Assembly (NCBI RefSeq): GCF_008831285.2
Contig: NW_022204882.1
Location: 1 to 57,593 of the forward strand
DNA from: Nymphaea colorata
Lineage: Eukaryota > Streptophyta > Magnoliopsida > Nymphaeales > Nymphaeaceae
Length of the DNA: 57,593 nucleotides
Reading direction: 5' to 3'
Part shown: one piece after another, positions 32,148 to 44,667 of the stretch
Position numbering within the stretch: the stretch's first letter is position 1
Layout of the letters: each line of letters opens with the position of its first letter
Notes under the pieces: generated by a model
Seen by the model: only the letters and a program-made list of their open reading frames with translations
What the model was told of the DNA's origin: nothing
The model's database searches: none
Made by a program: the position numbers and the translations under genes

Positions 32148-33978
32148 TGCCCTCCAGTGATAAGTGCTGCCAGTGCCTGAACACCTTCTCCAAGGCGAAA
32201 CTGCCTCGAAAATTGCCGAATTGTCCGCACAGCATCTGCGAGGCCTGTCTTCGGGAGATCATCGATGCAAAACAGGACGTGATAATCTGTGGGTTTTGCT
32301 CCAGCGTGCTAAAGAAGAAGGAAATTGACTCTTTCCCATCAATAACGCCATCATGACTCTTATGAATGAAACCAAACCCAATGATAAGCCTGTCGTCATG
32401 AAGAGGAGAATCAATTGCTTGGTGACCTTACCTCATAGGAACTTTGCCCCGCCCATAAAGTAACCATGGATATCATCTGCATTTCCGACAAGCATAGAAT
32501 ATGCCTCATTGCGCTCTGTTTGGCAACCACAAGGACCACCGGTTTAAGCGACTCGACGACTTTGAGAAAGAGGTGAAGGAAAAAAGGCTAGAATTCTCGC
32601 AAATCAAAGTGCAGAAGGATAGCATGATGGGATGCGATGAGTTCAAGATATACGACAAGATGAAGGAAAAGGTGAGCCGAAGGAAGAAGGAACTACTCAA
32701 AGACGTGGAGGAATAAGCTAAAAGATACGTTGTAGCTATCGGAGAAGCGAAAAAAAGAGCAATTATTGAAGTTGAACAAACTTGCAAATCACTTGAGTAA
32801 TACTTCAGCTCAATATCCTCAGTGATCAAATTTGAGAAAAGCCTGCTAAAGATGTAGAAATGGGAGAAAACTTGCATCTAAGCCATGCAATATCTTGACC
32901 ACAATCCCAACATCGAAGAAAGAGTCTACTCTTACTACGAAGGACCTCTGTAAATCGTCACCTAGGGATTAGTCTTTATCGACGAAATATGCAAATACAG
33001 TCAATAGGCTCTGGTGAAGCTCAGCCATCAACTATAGGAAGTCCAATTCTCCAAGGAAAGCGCATAAATTATACTCTAGAAGTGCTTCACTCTTAGTAAG
33101 AGCACATTTTCCCCTGATAACTCTACGCTGAAGTCGACAAATTAGTAAATTTCATAGATCAATCCATTCATGGACTGCACCAGCTCAGAGATAACGCTTG
33201 GACAGATGTCTCTACTCAACAGCATCAACCTGGATACCGAAATATCGACCTCGATGGTGGAGAAATTAAATTAAAATCCTTCAAGGACTATCCTCACAGC
33301 TAAAAGATAAATGAATAAGTCCTTCAGAAGCAATGAAAAAGACAAGCCAAGAAACATAGCTAAAACTTCCAATCTCAACAACCAATCCATGTCAGCCAGA
33401 ATCCCGACTGTTTCATTTAAAAGGCCAATCTCGAAGTAAATCCTAAATTCTCTCCGAAACTAACCAAAAGTAGCACCTTGCAAGAAACCATACCATAAAC
33501 AGAATAAAAAAAGCATGAGCCAAAATAACCCTAAAAGCTATATCATCAGTTCACCAAAAATACCCTTTCCGATTTCTTTGACATTGCTGATTGCAACCTT
33601 CCCAGCGATTCGTTGTGGAATATGTGCATCGTGCAAGAAGAATGCACAAAATCAGAGGCTTGAAGCTTTGCAACAACAGACTAACTTTAGGCGGTTTTTA
33701 GAAGATGACAGAGTTTCTACACGGAGTGAGCAACATCAACATGGCCAACAACTTGATCAGCTAAGGCATTTTCGACCTCATTATCAAGAATAGGGACAGG
33801 CTGGAGTCATTGAGGGTGCTAAATCTTTCCCACAATCCAATCACATTCGACAAGAAGACATAGCAAAGATGGAAGAAGTAAAGAGATAGGCATCATCATC
33901 GTCTTATGATGAACCACCACTCATTTTCATTTGAATAAGTATCTATAGCATAGTACATAATAAATGACAAAAAATGAA
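32148..33978 (+). CDS. RING / B-box / coiled-coil / LRR protein (TRIM-like)
   Basis: About 600 residues. The RING finger is CCQCLNTFSKAKLPRKLPNC, then PHSICEACL and CGFCSSVL. The B-box (near 32440-32530) is CPAHKVTMDIICISDKHRIC followed by HKDHRF. A coiled coil follows (KEVKEKRLEFSQIKVQKDSM; KEKVSRRKKELLKDVEEQAK). After a Ser/Asn/Gln-rich linker, the C-terminus carries leucine-rich repeats (IRGLKLCNNRLTLGGF; SNINMANNLISQGIF; LRVLNLSHNPITFDKK). RING/B-box/coil proteins are usually ubiquitin E3 ligases; an LRR tail would be the substrate arm. Frame breaks near 32350, 32440, 32505, 33420, 33650. The single-gene reading of the LRR part is inference. Confidence 0.7.
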
Positions 33979-33979
33979 T

Positions 33980-36900
33980 CACTTGAGTTTGAGCATTTCG
34001 GAAGTGCCTCTTGTTCTACCAAAGAGCAGCTTCTTGATCTCTTCCGGCTTGCTTCGCAGCTCAGGATTGACGAATGTGCGCACCCTCTCACGCATCACCT
34101 ACATTTTCTAGTATTTGGAGTCAGTCTGGTTCACTTCCTTCATAAGGCCCTTCAAGAATGAAAGCGACTGACTGTTGCGAGAAAGCTTGGTATCGGTAGT
34201 GTCCTGGTTCTTACGGACGTTGATAGAGGTCTATTATTAGTATTTTTGGAATGGAGTCAGCTTCTTTTATTGAACTTTGCGAAGATTTATGGATGGGACA
34301 CGCTTTAGAGGAGTGTTGACACGCTCCATTTTGAGAACGTTGAGTTTTTCAGCCAGTTTGTTATACTAAATAAATGAAAATGTACCTAATCGCACAATAT
34401 CTTTTGGGTCTTCTTGAGGTCATTGAATTCCCTAACAAGGTGGTGTTTTCAATGTGATATTTGTAGAACTCATGCTGGTTCTTAATGATGTGCTATTATC
34501 TCTTCTTCCTCTTACGATCTACTTTCTAACCATATTTTGTAGCGCAATAGTTTTCTCCCTCTTCTTCATGCGTTCCTTTTCCTCGTCTTGCTTCAGCAGG
34601 CTTGATTCACGATCACTGGAGTCCAGCATATTCTTCAGTTCCTGTTTGAGATCGATATCAAAGGTGTGAGTTGCCAGGTGGGTGAGTTTTTAAGTTAGGC
34701 GGAGGAACTTGCCCTACTCTTAAAGTTTTTTGATGGTAAGACGCTTCTTCTGCTGTTTAAGTGAAGCAATCAGGTCGTTCTTGGCCTTAATGTCTTCTCC
34801 TTTTTCGACCTTATGGTTATATTCCTTCATGATCTACGTGTTCATATGCTTCACGTTGTCCTCAATGCGTCTATAGTCTTCTTGGATGGGATTGACTTCC
34901 TTTTCATACTAATTTAGCTAAAATTCGTGGTTATTTTTGATGGTTTTCATGTCTTCAGTGTTGCGAAGATAGAGAACCAGCTATTTTTCTATCTTTTCAA
35001 TGATGTCTTCCTTATCCTTTAGCTCCTCACGAAGGTATTCTTTTTTTTTCATACTCTCTTGATCTTTTCGAGTTCTTTGATCTGCACTCTTGTCTACAAT
35101 ATCAAATTTTCAAAGTAGTTGCTCTATTTTTGAGGTTATTGATTGCTTTTTCTTTTTTGGTATTTTAGCCAAGCAGTTTCTACTTGTATTCATCTTCTCC
35201 CCGCAATTCATTCTCCTCCTGCTCGTGGATTTTCACCTTATAGAGCTGCATTTCCACCTATTCTTCCTTATCGAGGATTTCATTCTATTTCTATGATAAA
35301 CGGCGACGCTATTCGATCAGCTTGTATTAGTTTTATAACTTCACCAGCTACTAGTCCTTTTCCTTGTTATACTTGGCCAAAGTAGACTAAAATTCCTTCC
35401 TAAAAGTGTTCTTCTCTTCAGTCAATTTTTCATCCTGCGTCTTTAGAATCTTCTTCAGCCTGTCTGACTCTCTGTAGAGCTCTAAAGCTTCCTTTGGTAT
35501 TGCTATACTTCTTTTGTCTTTTCTGTTTCGATTTGTTTTCGTTGAGTTCGATCATGGTACGGAGCTGTTCAAGTTGAGAACTGTATTTTCCTTCATCTTC
35601 CTTAAGAGTCTTTTTGAATTATTACTCGCTAGACTTTGTAGATTTTTTGATTTCAGCTTCTCTCTGTCTGCCATTGTAGAGTAGGTTTTTGGTCATTTCT
35701 TCGAGATCATCCTTGAGCTTGTCAATGAAAAATTCCAATTCCTCAAGGTTTTGGTGTGCAGCCTGCATGAGAATTCCTTCAGTGGGGGCATAGTTATCGA
35801 TGAAATAATTGCGATCAGTGAATTCTCTCTTCTGCTGCTCTGCCTTCCTCGTCTTTTCACTCAAGATATAGATGTAAGGCATGGGCTGAGCGTTTATGTA
35901 CTGCTTCATTTGCAATTGCGAAATTGTACCGTTTTAGGAAGTAGAATATAGGTAAGTGTATTTTGCATCTAACCCTATTGAGATTATGCGGGAAGAGCAG
36001 ACTTGCTGTGTGAAGACTGATGGAGGATTGGGATTTGACGGACTTTGCAGTGGCCAAAGGTATTGCTTTATGTTGCCTCTGCTGGTCGAAACAAAAGGAA
36101 ACCCAACTATTCGTTAAGTAGGATTTTGGTGGGGACTCATCAGGCAGGAAGGAATTACATTTGATGCGATTCGTGAGATGGCGGTGAGCATTTTGCAAAT
36201 TGAGATAGCATTAGCGTTCAGCTTCAGGCCAATCCGCTGGTACCTCCATGGGAGTGTGGCTGTACACCTCCATTAGGCCACTTTTCTTGAAGACTAGTAT
36301 TGCTCCAAGTTAGCTACGTAGTGGTCACCTTCTTCAACTTTAATCTCATACAATTTGGAGAATTCCTTGCCATTCTCATCTTCGTCCCAGCCTCTCTGAT
36401 AAAAGGCAACTGCATTCTTACTGGAGCGTACAAGAAGATGCTTCTCATCAACCATCTTTACCTATGCTGGCTCACCGTAGAACTCCAGAATCTTCTCCTC
36501 CTAAAATCGATAAGCATCAAGCAGGAAGACAAGTCCATCGATGCAGGTAACAAGGATCTGTGCTCCACGGTTGACATACTCAACATCCACCACATGCTTG
36601 AGCTTAAGGGTGAAGTAGTTTTTAATTGTTGAGTAGTTGAAGTGGAAGAATTTGACAAACTCCTTGAAGACAATAGCGAAGTGCATAGTGAGAGGAGAAA
36701 CCGCAATCTTGATCGGTTTCTCGAAGAATGTATGAGTGAAGAGCTTACGCATCTGCTTTGAGATCTTCTAGGCGTCAAGCTCACTGAAGAATTTGTAGCA
36801 GTGAGCTCCTTTTCGTTCAGGAAGTAAAAAACTCGTGAAGAAGCTGGCATTTCGCAATGAGTGTACTTTTTCTAAGGCTATGAGGGGTGGAAATGAGCAA

Positions 36901-38417
36901 GGAGAGGTGGAGAGCAATCAACCACCTTTGGATAGCTGTATTAGATGGAGTTCACTCGCACTATGGCATTAAGTTCTGCCATAAGGGTGCGGCACTTGAT
37001 GACCTTCAAGCTATGTGGATTCTTTCGCTATATGTACTGAATGAGGATCTAATCACCACCTTGGCAATCATGGACCGATCGGTGCAGGACATCTTTGCTG
37101 TGGAATGGCAAACTGATCAACTTTCCAAAGGCTAAGTAGCTGTTTTGTGGCTTTAGAAGGAGAAAACCTTGAGTCACCTTTTCCTCCTTGTCTGAAGGCT
37201 CCTCAGAAGGAGGAGAGTAAAGCAAATTTTGACCATTTGCGCTGACGAACTCAATGGCAAGGGAGCCATTGATGGAGTGCAGATGAGTGAATCGGAAACT
37301 ATCCAGTTTGTACTTGTCTGCAAGTTGGGAGGTGACGAGGACATCGTGAATGCTTGCGAGAAGAGGAAGTTGTGAGCCTAGATGAAGATGACTGCTCGTA
37401 GTTGGTCAGGATCATAATCTTAAGTCCATTTGAAACGAATTGCGCATCCTCGATTTCTCTGTTTTGCACTCATGCGTTCCTTAAGTTTGCTATCCTTGAT
37501 AAGCCCTTCACTCTTGAGATAGTTGTCCTTGGTTCCAGTGATGGTCTTTGAGATCTTATACGGTTTGAGTGCCAATTTATACCCCTATCCTACTTCTTCC
37601 ACTTATAACTCATAAATCTCTTTGCTGGTGATGATCAAGATGATATCTCCGAACTCAGATTTATAGTCTTTAGGAATTTCTCACTTTCTCTACCGAAGTT
37701 CATCTCACAATACAGGTCAATAGTGGTCAAGACACGCAAAGGGGTCCTTTGGGCTTGCGTAGAGTCAGTCTTTTTGCGTTCTGTGAGATCAATCAGCATA
37801 ACTCTGTACAAAGCGCTATCCTAACCGCTACGATGGAGCACCCGCATGATGAGGACTCCTTTTCTGCAATTTTAAATACTTTGGAAGGCTCTGAAATCCC
37901 ACAGTTCATGCTCTTGTGGATTCTTGCTCTGTTTATTCTCGCAGTGGAGGTAAAAATCAGAGGACTAGACTACTCCAGTGTCCTGCTAATACTTGTCAGG
38001 TTGAGATGACTCCACAGCTGCTCTTCCTCTGCCGAGCGGACCATGAAGCGCTCCATGCTGAAAAGGTTTATTCTCTTTCGAGGTTTTTCTCCCCAGAAGT
38101 AGACCAGTTCTGCGGTAGGCTCTGCCCGTCTGGGAAGAAATTTGCTGCCTCCCCTCATACCGCTGATTTCGTAAAAATTGTCTTGATACTTGCGCATAAG
38201 TCGTTTTAGAAGAGGAAAAGCTATGGCCATGCGAGGTTGTTGATTGCTTCAGGCTCGAGGAAGATCAGATCGTTGGGAAGATGACCAGTGCTCAGCTGTC
38301 CCTGCTGCTTGTCCTTCGAAGGAGAGTCTCCTTTTTTTGCCTAGCGAAACATTTCCCTCGCCTAGAGGTATAGAAGGAGGTGGTCTTGGCCTCTGCGTTG
38401 GTGGAGGCCTCACTCAT
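33980..38417 (-). CDS. CFAP57: CFAP57-like WD-repeat and coiled-coil protein
   Basis: About 1,450 residues, possibly two genes. The N-terminal half (38417-35950) is beta-rich with WD-like strands (SFRFTHLHSINGSLAIEFVS; IKIAVSPLTMHFAIVFKEF; VNRGAQILVTCIDGLVFLLD; AQVKMVDEKHLLVRSS). The C-terminal half is one long coil. Its end matches CFAP57: TQKLTHLATHTFDIDLKQEL, then RKKRQQHIIKNQHEFYKYHI and ENTTLL, equivalent to the human ERNLATLKKK...ENVSLIKEIN region. CFAP57 connects inner dynein arms and the regulatory complex in axonemes. It ends MLKLK-TGA only 1 bp from the convergent TRIM-like stop. Several frame breaks. The start MSEASTNAEAK is the best ATG. Confidence 0.7.
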
Positions 38418-38584
38418 CTCTGTTTTTTGTAACATTCCCAATTAATTTTATGAATAAGATTATAAGCTTCCATCACACGACCACTGAATATCATTCCATA
38501 CCCCATCACGATGCTAAGGGATTTCGGTTGATATGGAGGACAAAGTCCACAGCGGATAGGGAGAGAAGGATGGAAGGTTTGATT

Positions 38585-38657
38585 GCTCGCGTAGCTCAGT
38601 CGGTAGAGCGCTCGGCTGTTAACCGAAAGGTCGGTGGTTCAAACCCACCCGTGAGCG
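38585..38657 (+). tRNA. tRNA-Asn (anticodon GTT)
   Basis: A canonical 73-nt cloverleaf without intron. Acceptor GCTCGCG pairs with CGTGAGC (one G-U), D-stem GCTC/GAGC, anticodon loop CTGTTAA (GTT), T-arm GGTGG-TTCAAAC-CCACC, discriminator G. A and B boxes are present and a TTTTTATTATTTTT run follows as the pol III terminator. The first anticodon-stem pair is C-A. It sits in the 300-bp gap between two minus-strand genes. Confidence 0.96.
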
Positions 38658-38719
38658 ATATTTTTATTATTTTTAATAACGATAATATAAAAGAAAATAT
38701 GGGAGCATAAAGTTAGGAA

Positions 38720-41499
38720 TCATCTGCGGGTGTGCTCCCCAAGGACCTTTATTGTGCCATCTGGGTGCCGGATTTCAACGTAGTTGTTAGGGAAGTGAAA
38801 TTCAACCTGGTTGTTTTAGAAACGATAGATCTTTATTATGAAGAATGTACATTAACACCGTTGGGAAGGGTGATTTGGTCGACTGCTTTCTCCTTGAAAT
38901 AGTAGAGAATCGTTTGATCTGGGAGAGTCTATGTTTAATGCATTTTTACTTGCTTGATGTCTCCATTTTTGAAGTAGATGATGGTGTATCCATTCTCTAG
39001 CGTTTCTTTGCGAGTGCCATTATCGTATATGTGCTTTTGCTTCGATCGCTGTAGAGATTGGCAAGGTAGCTATTCTTGGAGTTGCGAGTGGTATTGACGA
39101 CAGTCCTTCCTGGAGCCTTCACCATTTGCTGGTAGCGTCGGTATTCAATGTTGTTCTAGTACTTGAAGAGGGCGGAAATCATCTGGTCGGTGACCATTTT
39201 GATGGAGAGGTCGATTTTGGTGAGATCGGAAAGCTTCATGGTGGGACTCCATTCCGGTTTTTATGACTGTTCCTGCTGCTCTTATTATTGGTCACTGGGC
39301 TCTGATTCGCTATCGTTGTTGAACTTGTGGGAAAGCCACTTGTTTTATATCTTCACTTCTTTTTGTACGTTGGTTATCTTGCCCTTTCCAACCGGCTACT
39401 CCTATGCATACTCATATTTCACTTTTCCTGCTGGTGGCTATTTAGCTTATTTTGCCTATTTACCCTTCTTTATGTCCTTATAGCTAATCTCCTATTTGGC
39501 TGGGGTTATTCTTCTACTTTTTTAGCAACTTTTCCTGATTGTCTCACAGTGATTTTTCATCAAGCTGGGTCTCTTCAGTCTTGTAGACATTCAGTGATCG
39601 CTTGCTTCCTACGTTTGATTCACGCTCCATTTACAACCTTTCCAGCTTGCTTCTAATTCCTCATTTTATTTCTTATATTTCTACAGCATGATTCTGTTAT
39701 TTTTATCCTTCTTCTTGAAATCCTCACGTTCCTTCTCCAGCTACTGCTTAAGGTTCTCCAGTTATTCTTTTTCCTTTTGCAGGCTTTGGTTGCCTGATCC
39801 AGATTTAAGCTGGCGTTACATGACTCTTCTCTAGTTCTTTATCTTGTTGAGTTGGTCAGCTTTGTACTTTTCGAATTATTCCTTTTATTTTTAGAGCTAT
39901 GCTTGGTGGGCTTCCCTTTCCGACTCCACAGTTGGCAAAGCTCAGTATACTTGTTTCTAATGGCTTGAATTTTCTCGCTTTATGTCTCCTTGGGTGCAGG
40001 CTTGGCTGGTTTTCCGTACTTTTATATGATTTCCTCTAGTTGTTCATTGGTGAGATAGACATTGTCGATGACTTCAATCCTATCGTCGTTGATGTTCACT
40101 TCTGGCTGCTTATTATTGACCGCTTTGAAGAATGGCTCATCTTCGGAAGATGATGAAGATTAGCTGTTGTCATCGAATACATTTTTCCCTTCTTCTTTTT
40201 GCTGGCGAATGCAGACTCTGTCTTTGGATTGGCGCTTGGTTAGAGGAGATGTTTGGCTATGGCTTTTTTATTTAAACCTTGCCAGTCTTTGCCAGTGGTG
40301 GTTTGGCTTTGAAATTTTGAGACTATTCGTTGTGGAAAGTATCCTCATTCTTGGGATTCCTTTGTTGATTGATTTATCATTAATGTCTTTGTGCTCTTTT
40401 TGCCAAGGATTCTGTTTTGGGATACTGATCTATTCTAATTTTTAGGTGTAGATCTCTTGATCTGTCAAGGCCACTTTTATTGAGGTCGTCATCTTTCTTT
40501 TTGGGTTGTTTGCTTTTATTCATGGCGCTTGATAGGTGCTGCCTGCTTCCTCTTTTCAAGAAATTGCGTGGCTAGGTTTTCTTCTATTCCTGCTCTTCGT
40601 TGTTATTATCCTAAATGTCTTCTCCAAAAGCATCTGGGTATTTTTACTTTATGAGCTATTTGAAATCCTTGTTGGCTCCAGTGATTGGACGATCGTCATC
40701 AAGCACTCTGCTTGCAGGTTTTGTTGAATTATTACTCGTCTTTACGCTTTTATTAGGGTATGCTTGCTCGAATTAATTGCTTGCCTTGTTCATTGCCTTG
40801 ATTGGCCGATCATCAGTCAGCTTCAATTATCTCTCGAAATCCTCTGCCTTCATGCCTCTAATAGGCTCATCATCGAAATTGCGAGCTGGTGGGTCTTTGG
40901 GTGCAGGTTGGCTTGCTTGATTGGGCGTTCCATTATGTCGATATTGATGCTTTGGTTTTACTTGATGGCGTTGAGATCTACGGAAGCCCTGTTGCTAGTG
41001 TGGTAGGAGTGGTCACGTTTTCGATATATCTTGACTTTATAGGTTGTTATTCAAATGCACTTTGCTGTACAGTTCTGCGACTGCTGGCGTTTGAGCTTTA
41101 TGCGCTTCCTTTTTCCTGCGGTTGATACTTAAGAAGCGGATTAGCTGGCAGCTTTCTTTCTTCCCTCCTGAACTCTTTTTGACTCGTGCTCTCCAATTCT
41201 TCTTCTTAATCGTAGGCGTTGTTATATTGTTCGTGTCTACTGGATTGCTGGCTAACAGTTGAGGGGTTATAGGGATTGACCTGGTATGGGCTCGTATTGC
41301 GATTGATATTCCCAGTATTATTTCTCGGTTGGTTGGTCTGTGTGTAGAACTGTTTCATGCTTTCGAAGAAGGAAGGATTGGTGAGACAGGCCTGCATGAA
41401 ATTTTAGAACATGGGGTCGCTTTGCTGTTGTGAGGCGGGCATGAACTAATCTGAATAGTGGGATTTGTCACTTTCGGAGAGAATTGAATTTGGGTTCAT
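38720..41499 (-). CDS. SAS-4/CPAP (CENPJ-like) centriole assembly protein
   Basis: About 920 residues. The C-terminus is a TCP10/G-box beta sheet made of repeated strands with xxNGxxK patterns: VYDNGTRKETLENGYTIIYF, KNGDIKQVKM, ILYYFKEKAVDQITLPNGVN and VEIRHPDGTIKVLGEHTRR-TGA. This domain is diagnostic of SAS-4/CPAP, which binds STIL/Ana2 and sets centriole length. Upstream is a long Gln/Lys/Glu coil rich in TAG/TAA Gln codons; the N-terminus MNPNSILSESDKSHYSDQFM is disordered and Gln/Asn-rich. Frame breaks lie near 38830, 38880 and 39000 and through the coil. Ciliates need it for basal body duplication. Confidence 0.82.
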
Positions 41500-41614
41500 C
41501 GATCACGCACTTAATTTAAATTAGTATTATAACATCAGCATTAAACCGACCCTTATGCAAGGCACCAATCTATAAGTCAAACGCATGCATGCAGATGTGA
41601 TGCATCTTATGATG

Positions 41615-41680
41615 TTTGCTATGATTATATGGTAGATTTAAGCCAAAGCTTAACAATGTTTGATAGACAATCATAGCAAA
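41615..41680. repeat. 12-bp perfect inverted repeat at gene 3' end
   Basis: TTTGCTATGATT at 41615-41626 and its reverse complement AATCATAGCAAA at 41669-41680, with a 42-bp spacer. The right arm contains the stop codon of the orphan minus-strand gene ending at 41671. It may form a hairpin in the 3' part of that transcript; function unknown. Confidence 0.6.
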
Positions 41681-42404
41681 TCTTTCGATTCTTTCTTCCA
41701 GCTCTTGAACTCTTTGTCGTAGGTGAGCGACCGTATCTTTTCAAGATATTTTAGTATGACCAGTTTGGTCTTCATCTCCATCTTGGATGTCATTATGGCC
41801 TGAATGAAGAATTTAGATTGGTAATAATTCTTACACAGCGTGTTGATTTTATTGTTTTTGAAAAGGCCCTTAAAATTATCAGCTGATATACCGCCCTGCA
41901 GAAAACCTTTACCTGCTATACCTAGTCCTTGTTTAGCTGGTATACCACCGCTCTCTTCTTGAGGAAGTTTGATGTTTCCGTATGCAAGTATTTAGACAAA
42001 TTTTTTGTTTAGAACCTATCTCCTTTCTCTGCCTTTGCGCGAACATAGAGGGCATCGCTGGAGTACTGAACCTGAGTAGTTTAGGATGGTTAGTTTTGGG
42101 TATCCGAGCTTACTGATTGTTGGGAAACTTGCGAGATGGAGGATGATGCAATTTCTATCTCTTCGGATAGAGGTTCAGAGCGCTAGAAAAGGACCTAATA
42201 GATCTCCAATCCATCACCTGTGGTGTATTCCGGTTTTTCCCTTTCGGGGTTCCGGCTGTGAAGTAGTTCATAATCTAGGTTGATGTTGGCGAACATGGGT
42301 TACGAGAGGATGTTGGCGCTTTAGGGCGGGTCGTTTTGGTAGTAGTTGCTGCTCCAGTTGTATTAGTCCTCATTGTCCAAGGGGATCCATATGTGGTCAC
42401 TCAT
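41671..42404 (-). CDS. Orphan protein with basic helical C-terminus
   Basis: About 243 residues. N-terminus MSDHIWIPLDNEDQYNWSSN and ELLHSRNPERENRNTPQ. A Gly-rich section GIPAKQGLGIAGKGFLQGGI leads to DNFKGLFKNNKINTLCKNYY and a basic helix MKTKLVILKYLEKIRSLTYD ending KESKDLL-TGA. TAG Gln codons and at least two frame breaks in the middle. No family recognised. Start at the first ATG; gene order suggests it is transcribed separately from SAS-4. Confidence 0.5.
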
Positions 42405-42898
42405 TTTATATTCTAAACAATGCAGACCATTCATTAGGCCCCATAAATAAACAAAAAGAATCGGGAAGTTTGCGCCAGGATGAATAAAGCAAAGAGGAGG
42501 AGAGAAATAGAAGATGGGACTTTTGAGAAAGAGGATAGATATTAAATCAAATGATTAAACATTATAATGGATCGAGGGTTTTACAAAATGATTTGGAAAG
42601 ATGGTGGAAATGCATTAGTAGGCATCTTTTTGGATTATTATACATATGAAATAACTGACTGTACCGTAAGAAATACATTATATCGATGAAACGATCGATT
42701 GGCAAGAAATAAAGTTGGAATCCCATATAAACAAGCAAAAATTACAAAAAAATGCCATTTATCATAATGATCAAAACGGATAGGTTTTTGATGTTTTTGT
42801 GATTATTATAGCAGTTATGGAGCTGAGAAGAGAACCTATCTCCTAAAATTCAAGAAAGATAACGAGGCAGCAGTTGCCAAAAAATAAAGGAATTGCAA
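42405..42898. other. Divergent intergenic region, AT-rich
   Basis: A 494-bp AT-rich spacer. The last ~80 bp (KFKKDNEAAVAKK, one base out of frame with the next gene) may be coding, in which case the downstream gene begins near 42817. Confidence 0.4.
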
Positions 42899-44463
42899 AT
42901 GGCGGCAGAGCAACAAAAGAAATAGGTAAAGTCACTGCTGATCGAATAGCCACCTCAAGTCCCACAGCGAGATATATAGGTCAGCACATCAGCTAGGACC
43001 AATAAGGGACCCCCCGTATAAGCCACCAAAACAGCTAGAAAAAGACCCAAATGCTAAGACTACCTAGATAGACAGCCAATCCCTAATCAAACAGACCCCA
43101 ATCATTATGCAGAAGAATAGCCAAGACCGCCACTGCCATTGATCGTTATACCTAATAAAGAGCAACCGAAATAAACAAAGGAGGAAGACAAAGAACTGGA
43201 ATACCTTAAATCAGATGAGTACCAGAAATATTTGGACAGACTCACACAGGCTCATTCCAAAGAGGACAAGGCGAAGGTCATCAAAGAAAATAGGAACAAT
43301 AATGTATACCTAGGGAAGACTGGCATGGACCGCAAACAATATATTCAGGAAATCATAAGGACCAAACAAGTTTTGCCTAGAGTGAACTTACAATCTTTTA
43401 GAGCTGGAGCTGAAACTGAATATCAAAAGCAAACTCAGCAACCGTAACGACGTCACCAACATCAAACACAGAATTGGAGAGGTCAAATGGTGGACAGTTT
43501 GGTCTTCAACGAAAACCCTCGACCAAAATCAGTCAAAAAGCCATAGTATAATAGACGTTAGATTTTGCAGTAAAGTCCAATTAGATATGCGGAGCATTAA
43601 TTTTCAGTTCCATCCAATAGATAAAAAGCATCAAATAACGTAACGATTATCCTGTCGCCGGTATGCCAAAACCATCAAACATAAAAATAACAGAATCAAC
43701 AGCAATAGTAAAGATAGGATAATTATGTGAGTAAAGGTAGGATAAATATCAAAGAGAGCAACGGTGGGAAAGGTAATAAAAATAGCGAAAGTAAAGATAA
43801 AAAGCTAGCAAAGATAGAGATAGCATAGACAGCAAAAATAAAGAGAGAAAGATAGAAGAAATAGCAGAATTAATACAAAGAAAAAAAATACATAGATAAT
43901 AATATAAAGACAAGTATTAAGAGAAATAAATGGTTGTTCTTATCACAATTAGAAACCAAAAACACCAAAAAAGGCTGAAATTCCTAAGCAAAATATTGTC
44001 TTCCACCAATAGAAACAAAAACCTTTATAAACAAAGGCAATAAAGTGCGAAACTTATCGTAAATAGTTCTAATATTGCGAAAAAATGAACTACCATGCAA
44101 CTTAAAGAGATAACAAACGATAGAAAAGCCACAGTCAAAAAAAATATTCCTGCAAGTTTAGGATAGATGATGATGAAGATAAGGAAAATTATGATCGAAA
44201 AAGAAAGTCTCCATAGCCTTCATTTTGCTCTAGTCCTTCCTTCCATCAAAAAAAGCCATCCATAAATTGCATCTACGATATTCCTTCAAAATCGATAAGC
44301 CTTCAGCAAACAACAAGGAGCATTATTATTAACCACAGAGGAAGGAAAATCCAAACATCTATAGTCTGAACCGCCATTCTCCAAGTCCCAATTTCCACAA
44401 AACTCCCTAAAAACCGCCTTCATTCACAAAGCACTCCCAGCCAAGACAAAGATTTTTCACTGA
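42899..44463 (+). CDS. Gln/Lys/Asn-rich orphan protein
   Basis: About 520 residues. From the ATG at 42899 the frame stays open for more than 1 kb when TAA/TAG are Gln, with only TGA excluded, despite very high A content. One ordered segment is visible: EDKELEYLKSDEYQKYLDRL, then KAKVIKENRNNNVYLGKTGM and RKQYIQEIIRTKQVLPRVNL. The rest is low complexity (QKQQNQQQQQRQ; DKKLAKIEIAQTAKIKRER). After a shift near 43975 it continues KSPQPSFCSSPSFHQKKPSI and ends TAFIHKALPAKTKIFH-TGA. Function unknown; perhaps cytoskeletal by composition only. Confidence 0.5.
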
Positions 44464-44667
44464 AATTTCCTCCAATTGCTACCCTCTCTAATCTTCCCAA
44501 ACAAATTCCGCAATGACCCGCTAGGACGCACACAGCAACTCCCGGAGTCCTCACAAGATAACCGTAATCTCCAGATCCAAGCACCGCAAGTGATGGCATC
44601 AAACCGATGATATTTATTCTCCATCTGCCAATGCACTATATAACCAATTCCATGCATAATAAAATAA

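Noticed and set aside
39163-41125. Hydrophobic, Leu/Phe/Ser-rich plus-strand frames that resemble membrane proteins
   Set aside because: They are antisense to the Gln/Lys-rich coil of SAS-4/CPAP; antisense of CAR/TAR/AAR codons gives Leu and Phe automatically.
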